Under the pieces are notes generated by a model that was given only the letters and a program-made list of their open reading frames with translations, did no database searches and was not told where the DNA came from. A DNA stretch of 64,000 bases from the NCBI RefSeq assembly GCF_030764225.1, contig NZ_JASAXH010000007.1; one strand, written 5' to 3'. Shown here one piece after another: positions 53,863-63,316 of the stretch (positions within the stretch are counted from its first letter, which is position 1; every line of letters starts with the position of its first letter). The DNA comes from Phocoenobacter atlanticus (GTDB lineage Bacteria > Pseudomonadota > Gammaproteobacteria > Enterobacterales > Pasteurellaceae). The translations under genes were made by a program, and so were the position numbers.

Positions 53863-54417
53863 TTACTTCGTCCTTTCTGCTTTTCGAATTTTTTGCTCTA
53901 AAGCTAAAATTTCTTTTTGTAGTTTTAGCATATATTCTCTAGCTTCTTTCTCTGTTTTAAAATCAAGCATTTCTCCTTTGAGTAATTTTGCCAGCTTTTC
54001 TTTATGTTGAGAAAGTGTACGCTTATCTTGAGCTAATTGTCTTCGTATTGTGTATTTTTGGTATGCCTTATTATAAACATTCTGTAAATTTTCTGTCTGA
54101 GCATTTGGGCAAACACGATTAAATGCGTAACCAAAATTTCCTAATCTAGTAGCATTTTCAATTGTACAATAATGCTTTAAACCATTTTCTCGCCCTTTTT
54201 CCCATAAGGTAAAATTAGGAATGATACCCGTTTTAGCACAAGCCTCTTGATGAACATTAATACGATCAGGATAATAACCTGCGACCCCATCGTTATAGCC
54301 AATTGCTTCCCAATTTCCCGTTAAACATTGCTCTTTTGTGAGTGACGGAGAAGTACAGGCAGTTAATGTAATCATTACACCTAACCAAAAAAGTGCTTTC
54401 TTAAATTCAATTTTCAT
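53863..54417 (-). CDS. DUF2799 lipoprotein
   Basis: 184-residue predicted lipoprotein. N-terminal hydrophobic helix and lipobox LTAC (Cys21) give an acylated N-terminus after cleavage. The body has four further cysteines (QCLTGNW, EACAKTG, HYCTIENA, RVCPNA) and GYNDGVAGYYPDRI, matching the DUF2799 family; the C-terminal third (about 115-184) is a charged coiled-coil. Function unknown. Divergent from dapD. Confidence 0.8.
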   Translation of the reverse strand: MKIEFKKALFWLGVMITLTACTSPSLTKEQCLTGNWEAIGYNDGVAGYYPDRINVHQEACAKTGIIPNFTLWEKGRENGLKHYCTIENATRLGNFGYAFNRVCPNAQTENLQNVYNKAYQKYTIRRQLAQDKRTLSQHKEKLAKLLKGEMLDFKTEKEAREYMLKLQKEILALEQKIRKAERTK

Positions 54418-54568
54418 ATTATTCCTTTAATTTTCTGTAAAATTTATCGTTGAACTATTGCTGTTTGTTGCAATTTTGACATTATAAATGGATAATGGGG
54501 TATTGGCTAATAAATAAAGTTGTTTAATTTTATTTCAATTTATTACTCTTTTATAAAAGGAAATATCA

Positions 54569-55390
54569 ATGTCTTTACAAAGCATTATTGAAACAGCATT
54601 TGAGCGTTGTAGTGAAATTACACCTGCAAACGTAGATGCAGAAACCAAAGCCGCAATTGAAGAAGTTGTATTAAAACTTGATTCTGGTGAATTACGTGTT
54701 GCAGAAAAAATTGATGGTGAATGGATCGTTCATCAGTGGTTGAAAAAAGCGGTATTACTCTCTTTTCGAATTAGAGATAACGTACTTGTTGAAGGTGGTG
54801 AAACCAATTACTACGATAAGGTGCCATTAAAATTTGCAGAATATACCCAAGAACGTTTTGATAAAGAAGGGTTTCGCGTTGTACCTTCGGCAACGGTTCG
54901 TCAAGGTGCTTATATTGCAAAAAATACCGTATTAATGCCTTCTTATGTAAATATAGGGGCTTATGTCGATCAAGGAACAATGGTTGATACTTGGGTAACT
55001 GTCGGGTCTTGTGCTCAAATTGGTAAAAACGTACATTTATCTGGTGGCGTAGGTATTGGTGGTGTATTAGAACCATTACAAGCAAACCCAACTATTATTG
55101 AAGATAACTGTTTTATTGGGGCAAGATCAGAAATTGTAGAAGGTGTGATTGTAGAAGAAGGTTCAGTGATTTCTATGGGCGTATTTATCGGACAATCTAC
55201 TCGTATTTATGATCGTGAAACAGGTGAAATTCATTATGGTCGTGTACCAGCAGGATCTGTGGTTGTCTCTGGTAGCCTACCGTCAAAAGATGGTAAATAT
55301 AGCCTTTACTGTGCTGTAATTGTGAAAAAAGTTGATGCTAAAACATTAGGTAAAGTAGGAATTAACGAGTTATTGCGTACGATTGAATAA
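54569..55390 (+). CDS. dapD: Tetrahydrodipicolinate N-succinyltransferase DapD
   Basis: Left-handed beta-helix acyltransferase of lysine and diaminopimelate synthesis. RVVPSATVRQGAYIAKNTVLMPSYVNIGAYVDQGTMVDTWVTVGSCAQIGKNVHLSGGVGIGGVLEP in successive hexapeptide repeats, then SEIVEGVIVEEGSVISMGVFIGQSTRI. 273 residues, normal. Single gene with a strong terminator. Confidence 0.97.
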   Translation: MSLQSIIETAFERCSEITPANVDAETKAAIEEVVLKLDSGELRVAEKIDGEWIVHQWLKKAVLLSFRIRDNVLVEGGETNYYDKVPLKFAEYTQERFDKEGFRVVPSATVRQGAYIAKNTVLMPSYVNIGAYVDQGTMVDTWVTVGSCAQIGKNVHLSGGVGIGGVLEPLQANPTIIEDNCFIGARSEIVEGVIVEEGSVISMGVFIGQSTRIYDRETGEIHYGRVPAGSVVVSGSLPSKDGKYSLYCAVIVKKVDAKTLGKVGINELLRTIE

Positions 55391-55447
55391 TTATTCCTGA
55401 TAAGAATACTATTCCACAATACAAGAAAATTAACACTCCATAAATAA

Positions 55448-55488
55448 AAAGTCTGCTGAGAAATAAACTATCAGCAGACTTTTGTTTT
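55448..55488 (+). terminator. Terminator between dapD and fklB
   Basis: 12-bp stem AAAGTCTGCTGA-type arm (55448-55459) with TCAGCAGACTTT (55471-55482), T-rich on both sides, serving the two convergent genes. Confidence 0.88.
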
Positions 55489-55505
55489 TTCTTAGCAAGT
55501 TTTGA

Positions 55506-56135
55506 TTATAAAACCTCTAATAATTCTACTTCAAAAACTAACACACTAAAAGGTGGAATGGTTTGACCTGCACCTCGTTCTCCATAAGCAAGCTCGTGAG
55601 GAACAACCAAACGCCATTTAGAACCTGCTGGCATCATTGTTAATGCTTCAGTCCAACCTTTAATTACGCCATTTACAGGGAATTCAGCTGGCTGACCACG
55701 TTTAATTGAGCTATCAAATTCTTGTCCAGTAATTAAAGAACCTGCGTAATGCACACGCACTTTATCTTCTGCTGATGGCACTTTTCCATTACCTTCCACA
55801 AGTACTTCATACTGTAAACCACTTTCAGTAACTTTAACGCCTTTTGCTTTTTTATTTTCTTCTAAAAATGCTTTCCCATCTTGTTCAAATTGAGCAAACA
55901 TTTCCTGTTGAGCTTTCTCTGCTCGTTGTTGTAATTCTTGTAATGCAGCACTGATTTCATTAAGATCAACAGCAGGTTGATTTTGATTTAATACATCAAA
56001 AATCCCTTTCATTACTGTTTCAGGTTCAACTTCTAAACCACTACTTAACAATTGCTGACCAATCTGCAAACCAATACCATAACCACCTTTTTCTTCGGTA
56101 GTTTCAAATTTCACTGAATCAAAATTTAACGCCAT
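55506..56135 (-). CDS. fklB: FKBP-type peptidyl-prolyl isomerase FklB
   Basis: Cytosolic or periplasm-facing proline isomerase of the FKBP22 type; no signal peptide is visible. The N-terminal dimerisation domain (KGGYGIGLQIGQQLLSSGLEVEPETVMKGIFDVL) and helix linker precede the C-terminal FKBP domain (VRVHYAGSLITGQEFDSSIKRG, FPVNGVIKGWTEAL, WRLVVPHELAYGERGAG, PPFSVLVFEVELLEV). I place the start at 56135 (MALNFDSVKF, 209 residues) after AAAAGGAAA. Confidence 0.93.
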   Translation of the reverse strand: MALNFDSVKFETTEEKGGYGIGLQIGQQLLSSGLEVEPETVMKGIFDVLNQNQPAVDLNEISAALQELQQRAEKAQQEMFAQFEQDGKAFLEENKKAKGVKVTESGLQYEVLVEGNGKVPSAEDKVRVHYAGSLITGQEFDSSIKRGQPAEFPVNGVIKGWTEALTMMPAGSKWRLVVPHELAYGERGAGQTIPPFSVLVFEVELLEVL

Positions 56136-56211
56136 AATTATTTCCTTTTTATTTAAATGAGTTTTATAGATGGGGAATATTTTACAAAAAACAAGGGCAT
56201 TTTGTAAAAAT

Positions 56212-56304
56212 CTACAACCCAATTGCATATTTTAATGCTCTATTTTTTAATAGCATTAATTTTTCCGATGAAAATTGCTGTAATTCGTTAAATGATTTAT
56301 TTGG
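56212..56304 (-). pseudogene. Remnant of a Ubi-family hydroxylase C-terminus
   Basis: An open stretch of 30 codons ends in LLKNRALKYAIGL and TAG, closely like the C-terminus LKKKALKYAIGL of the intact Ubi-family gene at 58795. A 21-bp block is identical in both (56212-56232 and about 58795-58815). There is no start or upstream part. It looks like the tail of a lost paralogue, or a duplication left when the autotransporter gene between them was inserted. A GGGCGTAC/GTACGCCC hairpin (56303-56321) adjoins it. Confidence 0.55.
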
Positions 56305-56333
56305 GCGTACACAGTACGCCCCATAGTTCTAAC

Positions 56334-58549
56334 TTAGAACACGCCTTTTAACTGTAATGACGTTCCCCAGCCATTATAACCAAAAGCGGTACTTTCATAG
56401 TAAGGTGTAAAACTTACCATAAATTTAGGGCTAAAGTCATAGCTTAAGCCCGCTTGTACTCGTCCACGTGTTTTGCGAATTTTCGCTCTTTTACTAAAAC
56501 TTCCCACTGCTGGCATTGAAACGGCATAAGTTGGTGCATTGTTATTTAGCTGTTGTTCAATTTCTGCACTGGCTAACAGGTTTAATTGTTCTGTTAATGG
56601 AAATGTTGTATCAACACCTAAGGCTAAAGCGGTATCTTTATAACTTAATTTTGCAAAACTTGCCGCAAATTCGGCATTTTTTTCCACATAAGCATCACGA
56701 GAAACTTGGCGATGACGAAGTGAACTGTAAACAGAAACATTGCCAAAATCATAACCCGTCGTTAATGAAACCGCTGAACCTTTCATTGTGGTTTTGTTAC
56801 TGCCCGCTTCGGTATTCGCCAATAATGGGCGTTCCACTTTCACTTTATCTTTTTGCCACGCCGCTGTCGTTTCCACAAACCAGTTATCGCCTTTCCAGTT
56901 GGCAAAAATCCCTAGCCCTGTGTTGCCGTCGGTTTTATAACTTTTAGGTAATTGACGAGATAAACTTTTATCAAAGTTAACCCCTGCGGTAATGCCATAT
57001 CCCACACCATAAGATAAGCCAAGTCCAACACTGGCAGTGGTCTCACCTTTTTGTTTAGCCATATCTTGACGAACACCATAACCTACTTCGCCTTGTTTTA
57101 AATAACGGCTTTGTTGTAAACGCTGTAAGATTTGGCTTTGTAATGAAGTCACCCCAATCGCATCATTACCCAAACGTGCCATACTTAACTTGGTATTTTC
57201 GACATCAATTTTGGCAACAACCACTGGTTTGGTTATCGGTTTAGCAATATCTTCAATTTTCGCCGCAGGAATAGTTCGTTTAGCGATATCCTCAATTTTC
57301 GCCGCTGGAATGGTTCGTTTGGCAATATCCTCAATTTTTGCTGCTGGAATAACTTTCTTTTCAGGGTATTTTATTTTCCAAATAGTCGCTCTATGATTAT
57401 TGCTATCACTATCAGCCCAACCACCTGCAATCGTACCATCACTACTTAAAGCCTGAACCTCTGAATCCCCAGTATTATCTGATCTTAATGTGCCTAAATC
57501 CGTTTTATTTTGCCAGTTTTTCCCTGACCAAATTATTGCTCTCTCAACATTGTTATCATTATGAGCCCCACCACCTGCAATAGTTCCATCACTACTTAAA
57601 GCAAAAACCATTGAGCTCCCAGTATTATCTGATCTTAATGTGCCTAACTCCGTTTTATTTTGCCAGTTTTTCCCTGACCAAATTATTGCTCTAATATCAG
57701 CGTTATCATTACGAGCCCCACCACCTGCAATCGTACCATCACTACTTAAAGCGAAAACCGTTGAGCTCCCAGTATTATCTGATTTTAATGTGCCTAAATC
57801 CGTTTTATTTTGCCAGTTTTTCCCTGACCAAATTATTGCTCTATCAACATTGTTATCATTATTAGCCCAACCACCTGCAATCGTACCATCACTACTTAAA
57901 GCCCGAACCCTTGAGCCCCCAGTATTATCTGATTTTAATGTGCCTAACTCCGTTTTATTTTGCCAGTTTTTCCCTGACCAAATAGTTGCCCTATTCCTAC
58001 CATTATCAGCCCAACCACCTGCAATCGTACCATCACTACTTAAAGCGAAAACCATTGAGCCCCCAGTATTATCTGATTTTAATGTGCCTAAATCCGTTTT
58101 ATTTTGCCAGTTTTTTCCAGACCAAATAGTTGCCCTTCTCCTATCATCATAAAACCAACCACCTGCAATAGTACCATCACTACTTAAAGCCCAAACCCCA
58201 GTATTACCTGATCTTAATGTGCCTAAATCCGTTTTATTTTGCCAGTTTTTCCCTGACCAAATTATTGCTCTCTCAACATTGTTATCATTATCAGCCCAAC
58301 CACCTGCAATCGTACCATCACGACTTAAAGCTATAACCCATGACTCCCCAGTATTATCTGATTTTAATGTGCCTAAATTTGTTTTTTGGGTAATACTTGG
58401 TTGAGTTTCAGCAACAGCCTGCGAGAATAAAAAAGGATTGAAAGAGAGAAGAATAAGAGAGTGAAGATAAGAAAGTCTTAGACTAGACTTATTTGTTTGT
58501 TTGTTTGTTTGTTTGTTTGTTTGTTTGTTTGTTTGTTAAGAGTATTCAT
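56334..58549 (-). CDS. Phase-variable HAF-repeat autotransporter (out of frame in this sequence)
   Basis: Secreted surface protein predicted to be switched by slipped-strand mispairing. AAGGA precedes an ATG at 58549, whose reading runs MNTL, then Asn-Lys-Gln-Thr repeats encoded by 11.5 tetranucleotides, and stops at 58480 after 23 codons. The frame that is open from 58490 encodes a signal peptide (SYLHSLILLSFNPFLFSQAVA before ETQPS), seven HAF-type repeats of about 50 residues (ALSSDGTIAGGWA...RATIWSGKNWQNKT), three IPAAKIEDIAK repeats, and a C-terminal autotransporter barrel (about 270 residues) ending in Phe. One more unit or two fewer would restore a protein of about 740 residues. Start to 58055 has no other in-frame ATG, so the gene is OFF here. 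Confidence 0.85.
57370..58390 (-). repeat. Seven tandem HAF-coding repeats of about 150 bp
   Basis: The segment AATGTGCCTAA (plus strand) recurs at about 57488, 57638, 57788, 57938, 58079, 58217 and 58364, i.e. spacings of 150, 150, 150, 141, 138 and 147 bp, all multiples of three. Units are nearly identical at the DNA level, so copy number could change by recombination without a frameshift. Confidence 0.85.
58492..58537. repeat. Tetranucleotide tract, 11.5 copies of TTTG
   Basis: (TTTG)11 plus TT on the plus strand, read as AACA units on the coding strand, four codons after the autotransporter ATG. It is the same kind of contingency tract as in phase-variable genes of Haemophilus. A change of one unit shifts the frame. 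Confidence 0.97.
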
Positions 58550-58794
58550 AATAATTTTCCTTATAGCAAGAATAAAAAAATATGGAATGAGTTAAAAAAT
58601 TTAACTGTTTAAATATTAGCATTTTATTTTGTATAAAAAAATAACGTTGGGGTTAAAAATTAAATAAATTTTATACTATGGGTATAGTACATTCAATTCT
58701 CACCACATTATTAATGGTATTTTGTTACGATTTATTTTATAACGCTAAGAATTTGCAAAAACATAAACAGATCTTACCGCTTATGTTTTTTTAC

Positions 58795-59958
58795 CTACAA
58801 CCCAATTGCATATTTCAAGGCTTTCTTTTTCAAAGGCGTAATTTTATCCGCCGTAAATAAGCCTAAATTTCGTACAACTTTTACTGGCAATAAATCCGTT
58901 TTAAAGGTTTTATAGAAAAAATCCATTCCGGATTGCATTAACAAATTATCGGGTTTGCGTTTGTGTTGATAACGTTTTAACACCTCATCACTTGCTAGAT
59001 TTTCGCCTTTTTGTTGGGCTTTTTCTAATACATTTAATAAAGCTTTGACATCTTTAAACCCTAAATTGACCCCTTGCCCTGCTAATGGGTTTATCGTGTG
59101 AGCCGAGTCGCCCACCAATACAATGCCATTTTTAAAATAATTTTGTGCGTGTTGTCTGGTAAGTGGGAATGCACCGCAATTTTCCACTTCAATTTGTCCT
59201 AAACGTTGTGGAAAATGTGTCAGAATTTCAGCGGTTAATTTTTGCGATGAAAGGCTTTGTAATTCCTTGATACGTTGTGGTGAATCGTACCAAACCACAC
59301 AACCTTGATGATCTAATAAAGGTAAAAAAGCACGAGGTCCGCTATGATGAAATTGTTGCCAAGTAACACTTTGCTGTGGTAATTCGGTTTTAACTACAGC
59401 TAATAAACAGTGCTGACGATATTGCCAGCTGGTTAGCCCAATCCCTGCCCAACCACGCACCTGAGAATTTGCACCGTCAGCGGCAATAATTAAAGGGGCA
59501 GAAAATTGTTGCTGATTATCAATGGTTATCGTCCAAACGCCTTGTTCATTTTTTGCAAAAAGTTGTTCAAATCCGACCGCTTGCTGACAATTTGGATAAT
59601 CTTTTAAACATTGCCATAAACCAAGCTGAATCACATTATTTTCAACCATATAGCCGAGTTCATTCAGCCCTAAATCTTGGGCAGAAAATACCGTATTAAA
59701 CCCATCAATTTCCCAGGTTTCCAAACCGTCATAAGGGCAAACTCGCATTTCTTGAATATGTTGCCACGCCCCTAACTCTTCCAATAACTGAACTGACGCT
59801 TTGCTGATTGCAGAAATACGTAAATCGTAGGGTTGTTCTTGTGAGAATGTTGGCAAGGCTCTTTTTTCAAGTAAAGCAACCTTTAAACCTTGCTTTGCCA
59901 AACCCAACGCTGTGGCAGCCCCAACCATTCCACCACCAATCACGATTACATCTTGCAT
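58795..59958 (-). CDS. FAD-dependent UbiH/UbiF/VisC-family hydroxylase
   Basis: Aromatic-ring monooxygenase, probably for ubiquinone (or related quinone) synthesis. FAD-binding GxGxxG as VIVIGGGMVGAATALGLAKQG, the DG motif IIAADGANSQVRGWAGI, and GIVLVGDSAHTINPLAGQGVNLGFKD. 387 residues with C-terminal LKKKALKYAIGL. Similar to UbiF in the motif after GD, but UbiH, UbiI and UbiF cannot be separated safely by eye. An uptake signal sits at its 3' flank (58755-58785). Confidence 0.88.
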   Translation of the reverse strand: MQDVIVIGGGMVGAATALGLAKQGLKVALLEKRALPTFSQEQPYDLRISAISKASVQLLEELGAWQHIQEMRVCPYDGLETWEIDGFNTVFSAQDLGLNELGYMVENNVIQLGLWQCLKDYPNCQQAVGFEQLFAKNEQGVWTITIDNQQQFSAPLIIAADGANSQVRGWAGIGLTSWQYRQHCLLAVVKTELPQQSVTWQQFHHSGPRAFLPLLDHQGCVVWYDSPQRIKELQSLSSQKLTAEILTHFPQRLGQIEVENCGAFPLTRQHAQNYFKNGIVLVGDSAHTINPLAGQGVNLGFKDVKALLNVLEKAQQKGENLASDEVLKRYQHKRKPDNLLMQSGMDFFYKTFKTDLLPVKVVRNLGLFTADKITPLKKKALKYAIGL

Positions 59959-60002
59959 TGTTTATTACCATTTTTAATTTAGATATACTTAAATTCTACA
60001 TC

Positions 60003-60036
60003 ACAAGCGGTTATATTTTTATAAAAATTTACAAAA
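60003..60036 (+). repeat. DNA-uptake signal sequence
   Basis: ACAAGCGGTTATATT core, with A/T tract and AAATTTACAAAA, between the Ubi gene and comM. It includes the complete ACAAGCGGT core. Confidence 0.8.
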
Positions 60037-60083
60037 ATTTTATTTTTAATCAATATTTATGTGAGCGAATAACAATTTGCAAA

Positions 60084-60105
60084 TTTTGCGATCTAGATCG
60101 AAAAA
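60084..60105 (+). promoter_or_regulatory. CRP-S (Sxy-dependent) competence regulatory site of comM
   Basis: TTTTGCGATC followed by TAGATCGAAAAA: a nearly perfect 22-bp CRP-S dyad with the diagnostic GCGATC / GATCG core, rather than the TGTGA of ordinary CRP sites. It lies 64 bp before the comM ATG. In Pasteurellaceae such sites need both CRP and Sxy and define the competence regulon. Confidence 0.88.
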
Positions 60106-60168
60106 ATAATTTTGCTTTATTTTCTCCTTTAAAATTTCAGCTAAGATAAAAATAAAACAGGATTTTTT

Positions 60169-61698
60169 ATGTCATTAGCCATTGTATATAGCCGAGCCTC
60201 AATCGGTGTTGAAGCCCCCTTAGTGACGATTGAAGTACACATTAGCAATGGTAAACCTGGTTTAACTTTGGTGGGATTGCCTGAAACCACAGTGAAAGAA
60301 TCACGAGATCGAGTGCGTAGTGCATTGCTAAATGCGAATTTTAGTTATCCTGCTCGTAGAATTACGGTAAATCTTGCCCCTGCAGATTTACCCAAAGAAG
60401 GAGGGCGTTTTGATTTACCGATTGCAATTGGGATCTTAGCAGCATCAGGGCAGATTGACAGCGATAAATTAAATCAATTTGAGTTTTTGGGGGAGCTTGC
60501 TTTAACGGGATTTTTGCGTGGTGTACACGGTGCAATCCCTGCCACGCTTGCGGCTCAAAAAGTGAAACGAGCTTTGATTATTGCCAAACAAAATGCCAAT
60601 GAAGTTTCTTTGGTGTCAAATACCGAAACCCTTTGTGCAACTTCGCTGTTGCAAGTGGTTAACTTTTTGAATAATCGTGATCAGTTACCCATCGCCCAAC
60701 AAATTTTGCAAAAAGAACAAAAAATCGTACCGCTTATTTCACGTGATTTAACAGATATTATCGGACAACAACACGCCAAAAGAGCCTTAATGATTGCTGC
60801 GGCAGGGCAACATAATTTATTATTTTTAGGTCCTCCCGGTACAGGTAAAACAATGCTTGCCAGTCGCTTAGCAGATTTATTGCCTGAGATGAATGATGAA
60901 GAAGCCATTGAAACGGCAGCAGTGGCAAGCCTTGTACAAAATGAATTAAATTACCATAACTGGAAGCAAAGACCTTTTCGTTCGCCTCATCATTCGGCAT
61001 CAATGGTAGCGTTAGTGGGTGGTGGTTCGATCCCCAAACCCGGTGAAATATCCCTTTCCCACAACGGTATTCTGTTTTTAGATGAACTGCCTGAGTTTGA
61101 GAAAAAAGTATTAGACGCACTCCGACAGCCGTTGGAGTCTGGCGAAATCGTGATTTCTCGTGCCAACGCCAAAGTACAATTTCCTGCAAGTTTTCAGCTG
61201 ATTGCCGCAATGAATCCAAGCCCAACAGGGCATTATCAAGGTACGCATAACCGTACCTCACCCCAACAAGTAATGCGATATTTAAACCGTTTGTCTGGTC
61301 CTTTTTTGGATCGCTTTGATTTATCCATTGAAGTGCCATTACTTCCCAAAGGCGCATTGCAAAATCCGAATGTAAATCGTGGTGAAACCACTGAACAGGT
61401 TAAACAACGCGTATTAAAAGCAAGAGAAATTCAGCTTGCACGCTCAGGAAAAATCAATGCCAAACTTTCTACCAAAGAGATCGAGCGAGATTGTAAAATC
61501 TCAAAACAAGATGCGATTTTCTTAGAAAATGCTCTAACTAAATTAGGGCTATCAGTGCGTGCTTATCATCGTATTTTGAAAGTAGCACGTACTATTGCAG
61601 ATTTAGCGGAAGAAGATCAAATTAAACAACCCCATCTTGCCGAAGCCTTAGGTTATCGAGCAATGGATCGTTTATTGCAACGATTACAGGGAGAATAG
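60169..61698 (+). CDS. comM: Competence protein ComM (YifB-family AAA+ helicase)
   Basis: Hexameric branch-migration helicase that helps integrate transforming DNA. N-terminal Lon-protease-like fold (SLAIVYSRASIGVEAPLVTIEVHISNGKPGLTLVGLPE, IAIGILAASGQ), Mg-chelatase AAA+ core with LFLGPPGTGKTMLASRLADLLPE (Walker A), NGILFLDELPEFEKKVLDALRQPLE (Walker B), SFQLIAAMNPSPTGHY and GPFLDRFDLSIEV, and a C-terminal AAA lid. 509 residues, normal. Preceded by a CRP-S site, so probably induced with competence. Confidence 0.95.
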   Translation: MSLAIVYSRASIGVEAPLVTIEVHISNGKPGLTLVGLPETTVKESRDRVRSALLNANFSYPARRITVNLAPADLPKEGGRFDLPIAIGILAASGQIDSDKLNQFEFLGELALTGFLRGVHGAIPATLAAQKVKRALIIAKQNANEVSLVSNTETLCATSLLQVVNFLNNRDQLPIAQQILQKEQKIVPLISRDLTDIIGQQHAKRALMIAAAGQHNLLFLGPPGTGKTMLASRLADLLPEMNDEEAIETAAVASLVQNELNYHNWKQRPFRSPHHSASMVALVGGGSIPKPGEISLSHNGILFLDELPEFEKKVLDALRQPLESGEIVISRANAKVQFPASFQLIAAMNPSPTGHYQGTHNRTSPQQVMRYLNRLSGPFLDRFDLSIEVPLLPKGALQNPNVNRGETTEQVKQRVLKAREIQLARSGKINAKLSTKEIERDCKISKQDAIFLENALTKLGLSVRAYHRILKVARTIADLAEEDQIKQPHLAEALGYRAMDRLLQRLQGE

Positions 61699-61943
61699 AT
61701 TTAAAGTACAAGGCAAGCCCCCTTGAACTAAATACTATTTTTACGATCAGGACAGTAACAAATGTAAAAAAGGTTTACTGATATGACAAATAATTTTATT
61801 ACTCACTTTTCAATTATCAAAGTTCCTAGAATTGAACGATGTAAAAAGCATACACTTATAGATATTTTATCTAAAATTTTAATCAAGATGATAAGTTAAA
61901 TAGTGTAAAATAATCGCTTTCTATTATTTAAAAGATAAGCTCA

Positions 61944-63143
61944 ATGATCAATATTTTATTTCGTTCTCATTTTCCTTTTTTTGAAAATCAATCTGAATGG
62001 ACATATTTAGATTCTGCGGCAACGACTTTAAAACCTGACGTTTTAGTGAATGCAACCCAGCAATTTTATATGTCAGCAGGTTCTGTACATCGCAGTCAAT
62101 ATGATCTGGAACAAAGCTCTGCTTATGAACAAGCCAGAGATTTAGTGGCACTGCGGTTTAATGTTGAGGATCGTAGAGCCGTAGTTTGGACAAGTGGTAC
62201 CACTCATTCTATTAATTTGGTGGCGAATGGATCAGCGAATAGTATTCAGCAAGGTGATGAAATTATTGTATCAGTGGCAGAGCATCATGCTAATTTTGTC
62301 CCTTGGCAACAGTTAGCATTGCGAACTGGTGCAAAATTAATTGTGTTGTCGGTAGATAAATCTTATCAAATTAAAGAAAGAGAATTAAAGCAAGTATTAT
62401 CCTCTCGAACTAAAATTGTTGCATTTAATTTGGTTTCTAATGTGACAGGTGTGCGTCAGAATGCCGAAAAGTTAATTCCAATTATTCGTCAATATTCTAA
62501 TGCAAAAATTTTATTGGATATTGCTCAAGCAGTATCTTCTGAAAAAGTGGATGTACAAAGTTTAGATGCTGATTATTATGTCTTTTCCGCACATAAGATG
62601 TATGGTGCGACAGGGGTTGGCGTGTTAATGGGGAAATTGCAAAGTTTACTTGAAATCTCACCGCTTATGTTTGGGGGAAAAATGTTGCAAACTGTGGATG
62701 AAACCCATTTAGCCCTTGCTGAGATGCCTTATTGTTTTGAGGCTGGCACACCTAATATTGCTGGGGTTATAGGTTTTGGTGCCGTATTGCAGTGGTTGGA
62801 GCAATGGGATTTTGAAGAACTAAATAATCACCTTTATTCTTTAGCCAAACAATTTCGTAAGCGGTTAGATTGTTATAAAAATTTGCAAATTTTAGCGGGT
62901 AAGCAGATTGCACCGATTATTAGTTTTAATATAAAAGGTGAGCATCACGCTGATATTGGAAGTATCTTAACGGAAAGTAAAATAGCTATTCGTAGTGGTG
63001 AACACTGTGCCAAACCGTATTTACATTATTTAAAAGAAAGTGGCACTGTGCGAGTGTCTCTTGCTCATTATAATTCTCAACAAGATATGGAGCAGTTTTT
63101 TAAAGCATTAGATTGTGCGTTGGAATTATTGAAGAATGAATAA
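61944..63143 (+). CDS. csdA: Cysteine desulfurase CsdA (SufS family)
   Basis: PLP enzyme that releases sulfur from cysteine as a persulfide. YLDSAATTLKPDVLV, WTSGTTHSINLVA, EHHANFVPWQ, the PLP lysine in YYVFSAHKMYGATGVG, and the persulfide cysteine in IRSGEHCAKPYLHYL. 399 residues. Group II features; the partner csdE is not in the window. The gene contains two uptake signals (about 62635-62668 and 62858-62890). Confidence 0.93.
   Translation: MINILFRSHFPFFENQSEWTYLDSAATTLKPDVLVNATQQFYMSAGSVHRSQYDLEQSSAYEQARDLVALRFNVEDRRAVVWTSGTTHSINLVANGSANSIQQGDEIIVSVAEHHANFVPWQQLALRTGAKLIVLSVDKSYQIKERELKQVLSSRTKIVAFNLVSNVTGVRQNAEKLIPIIRQYSNAKILLDIAQAVSSEKVDVQSLDADYYVFSAHKMYGATGVGVLMGKLQSLLEISPLMFGGKMLQTVDETHLALAEMPYCFEAGTPNIAGVIGFGAVLQWLEQWDFEELNNHLYSLAKQFRKRLDCYKNLQILAGKQIAPIISFNIKGEHHADIGSILTESKIAIRSGEHCAKPYLHYLKESGTVRVSLAHYNSQQDMEQFFKALDCALELLKNE
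62858..62890 (+). repeat. DNA-uptake signal sequence inside csdA
   Basis: TAAGCGGTTAGATTG core with AAAAATTTGCAAATTTT tail, a strong match within a coding sequence. Confidence 0.75.
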
Positions 63144-63316
63144 AGCTCATTTAATTCTTTAAATGAGATTTAATATTTGAGTTTTCAATTTAAAAAATGA
63201 GCGGATATACAAAATTATCATTAATATGAAACAAAAAATAAAATCGTTTTTTTTTGCACAATGAGTGTATAATAAATACACTATTGTAAAGTTCAATTAA
63301 AAAAAGAGGGTATCTT

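Noticed and set aside
57640..58152. 170-codon frame on the plus strand inside the autotransporter
   Set aside because: It is the antisense reading of the HAF repeats; repetition keeps the frame open by chance.
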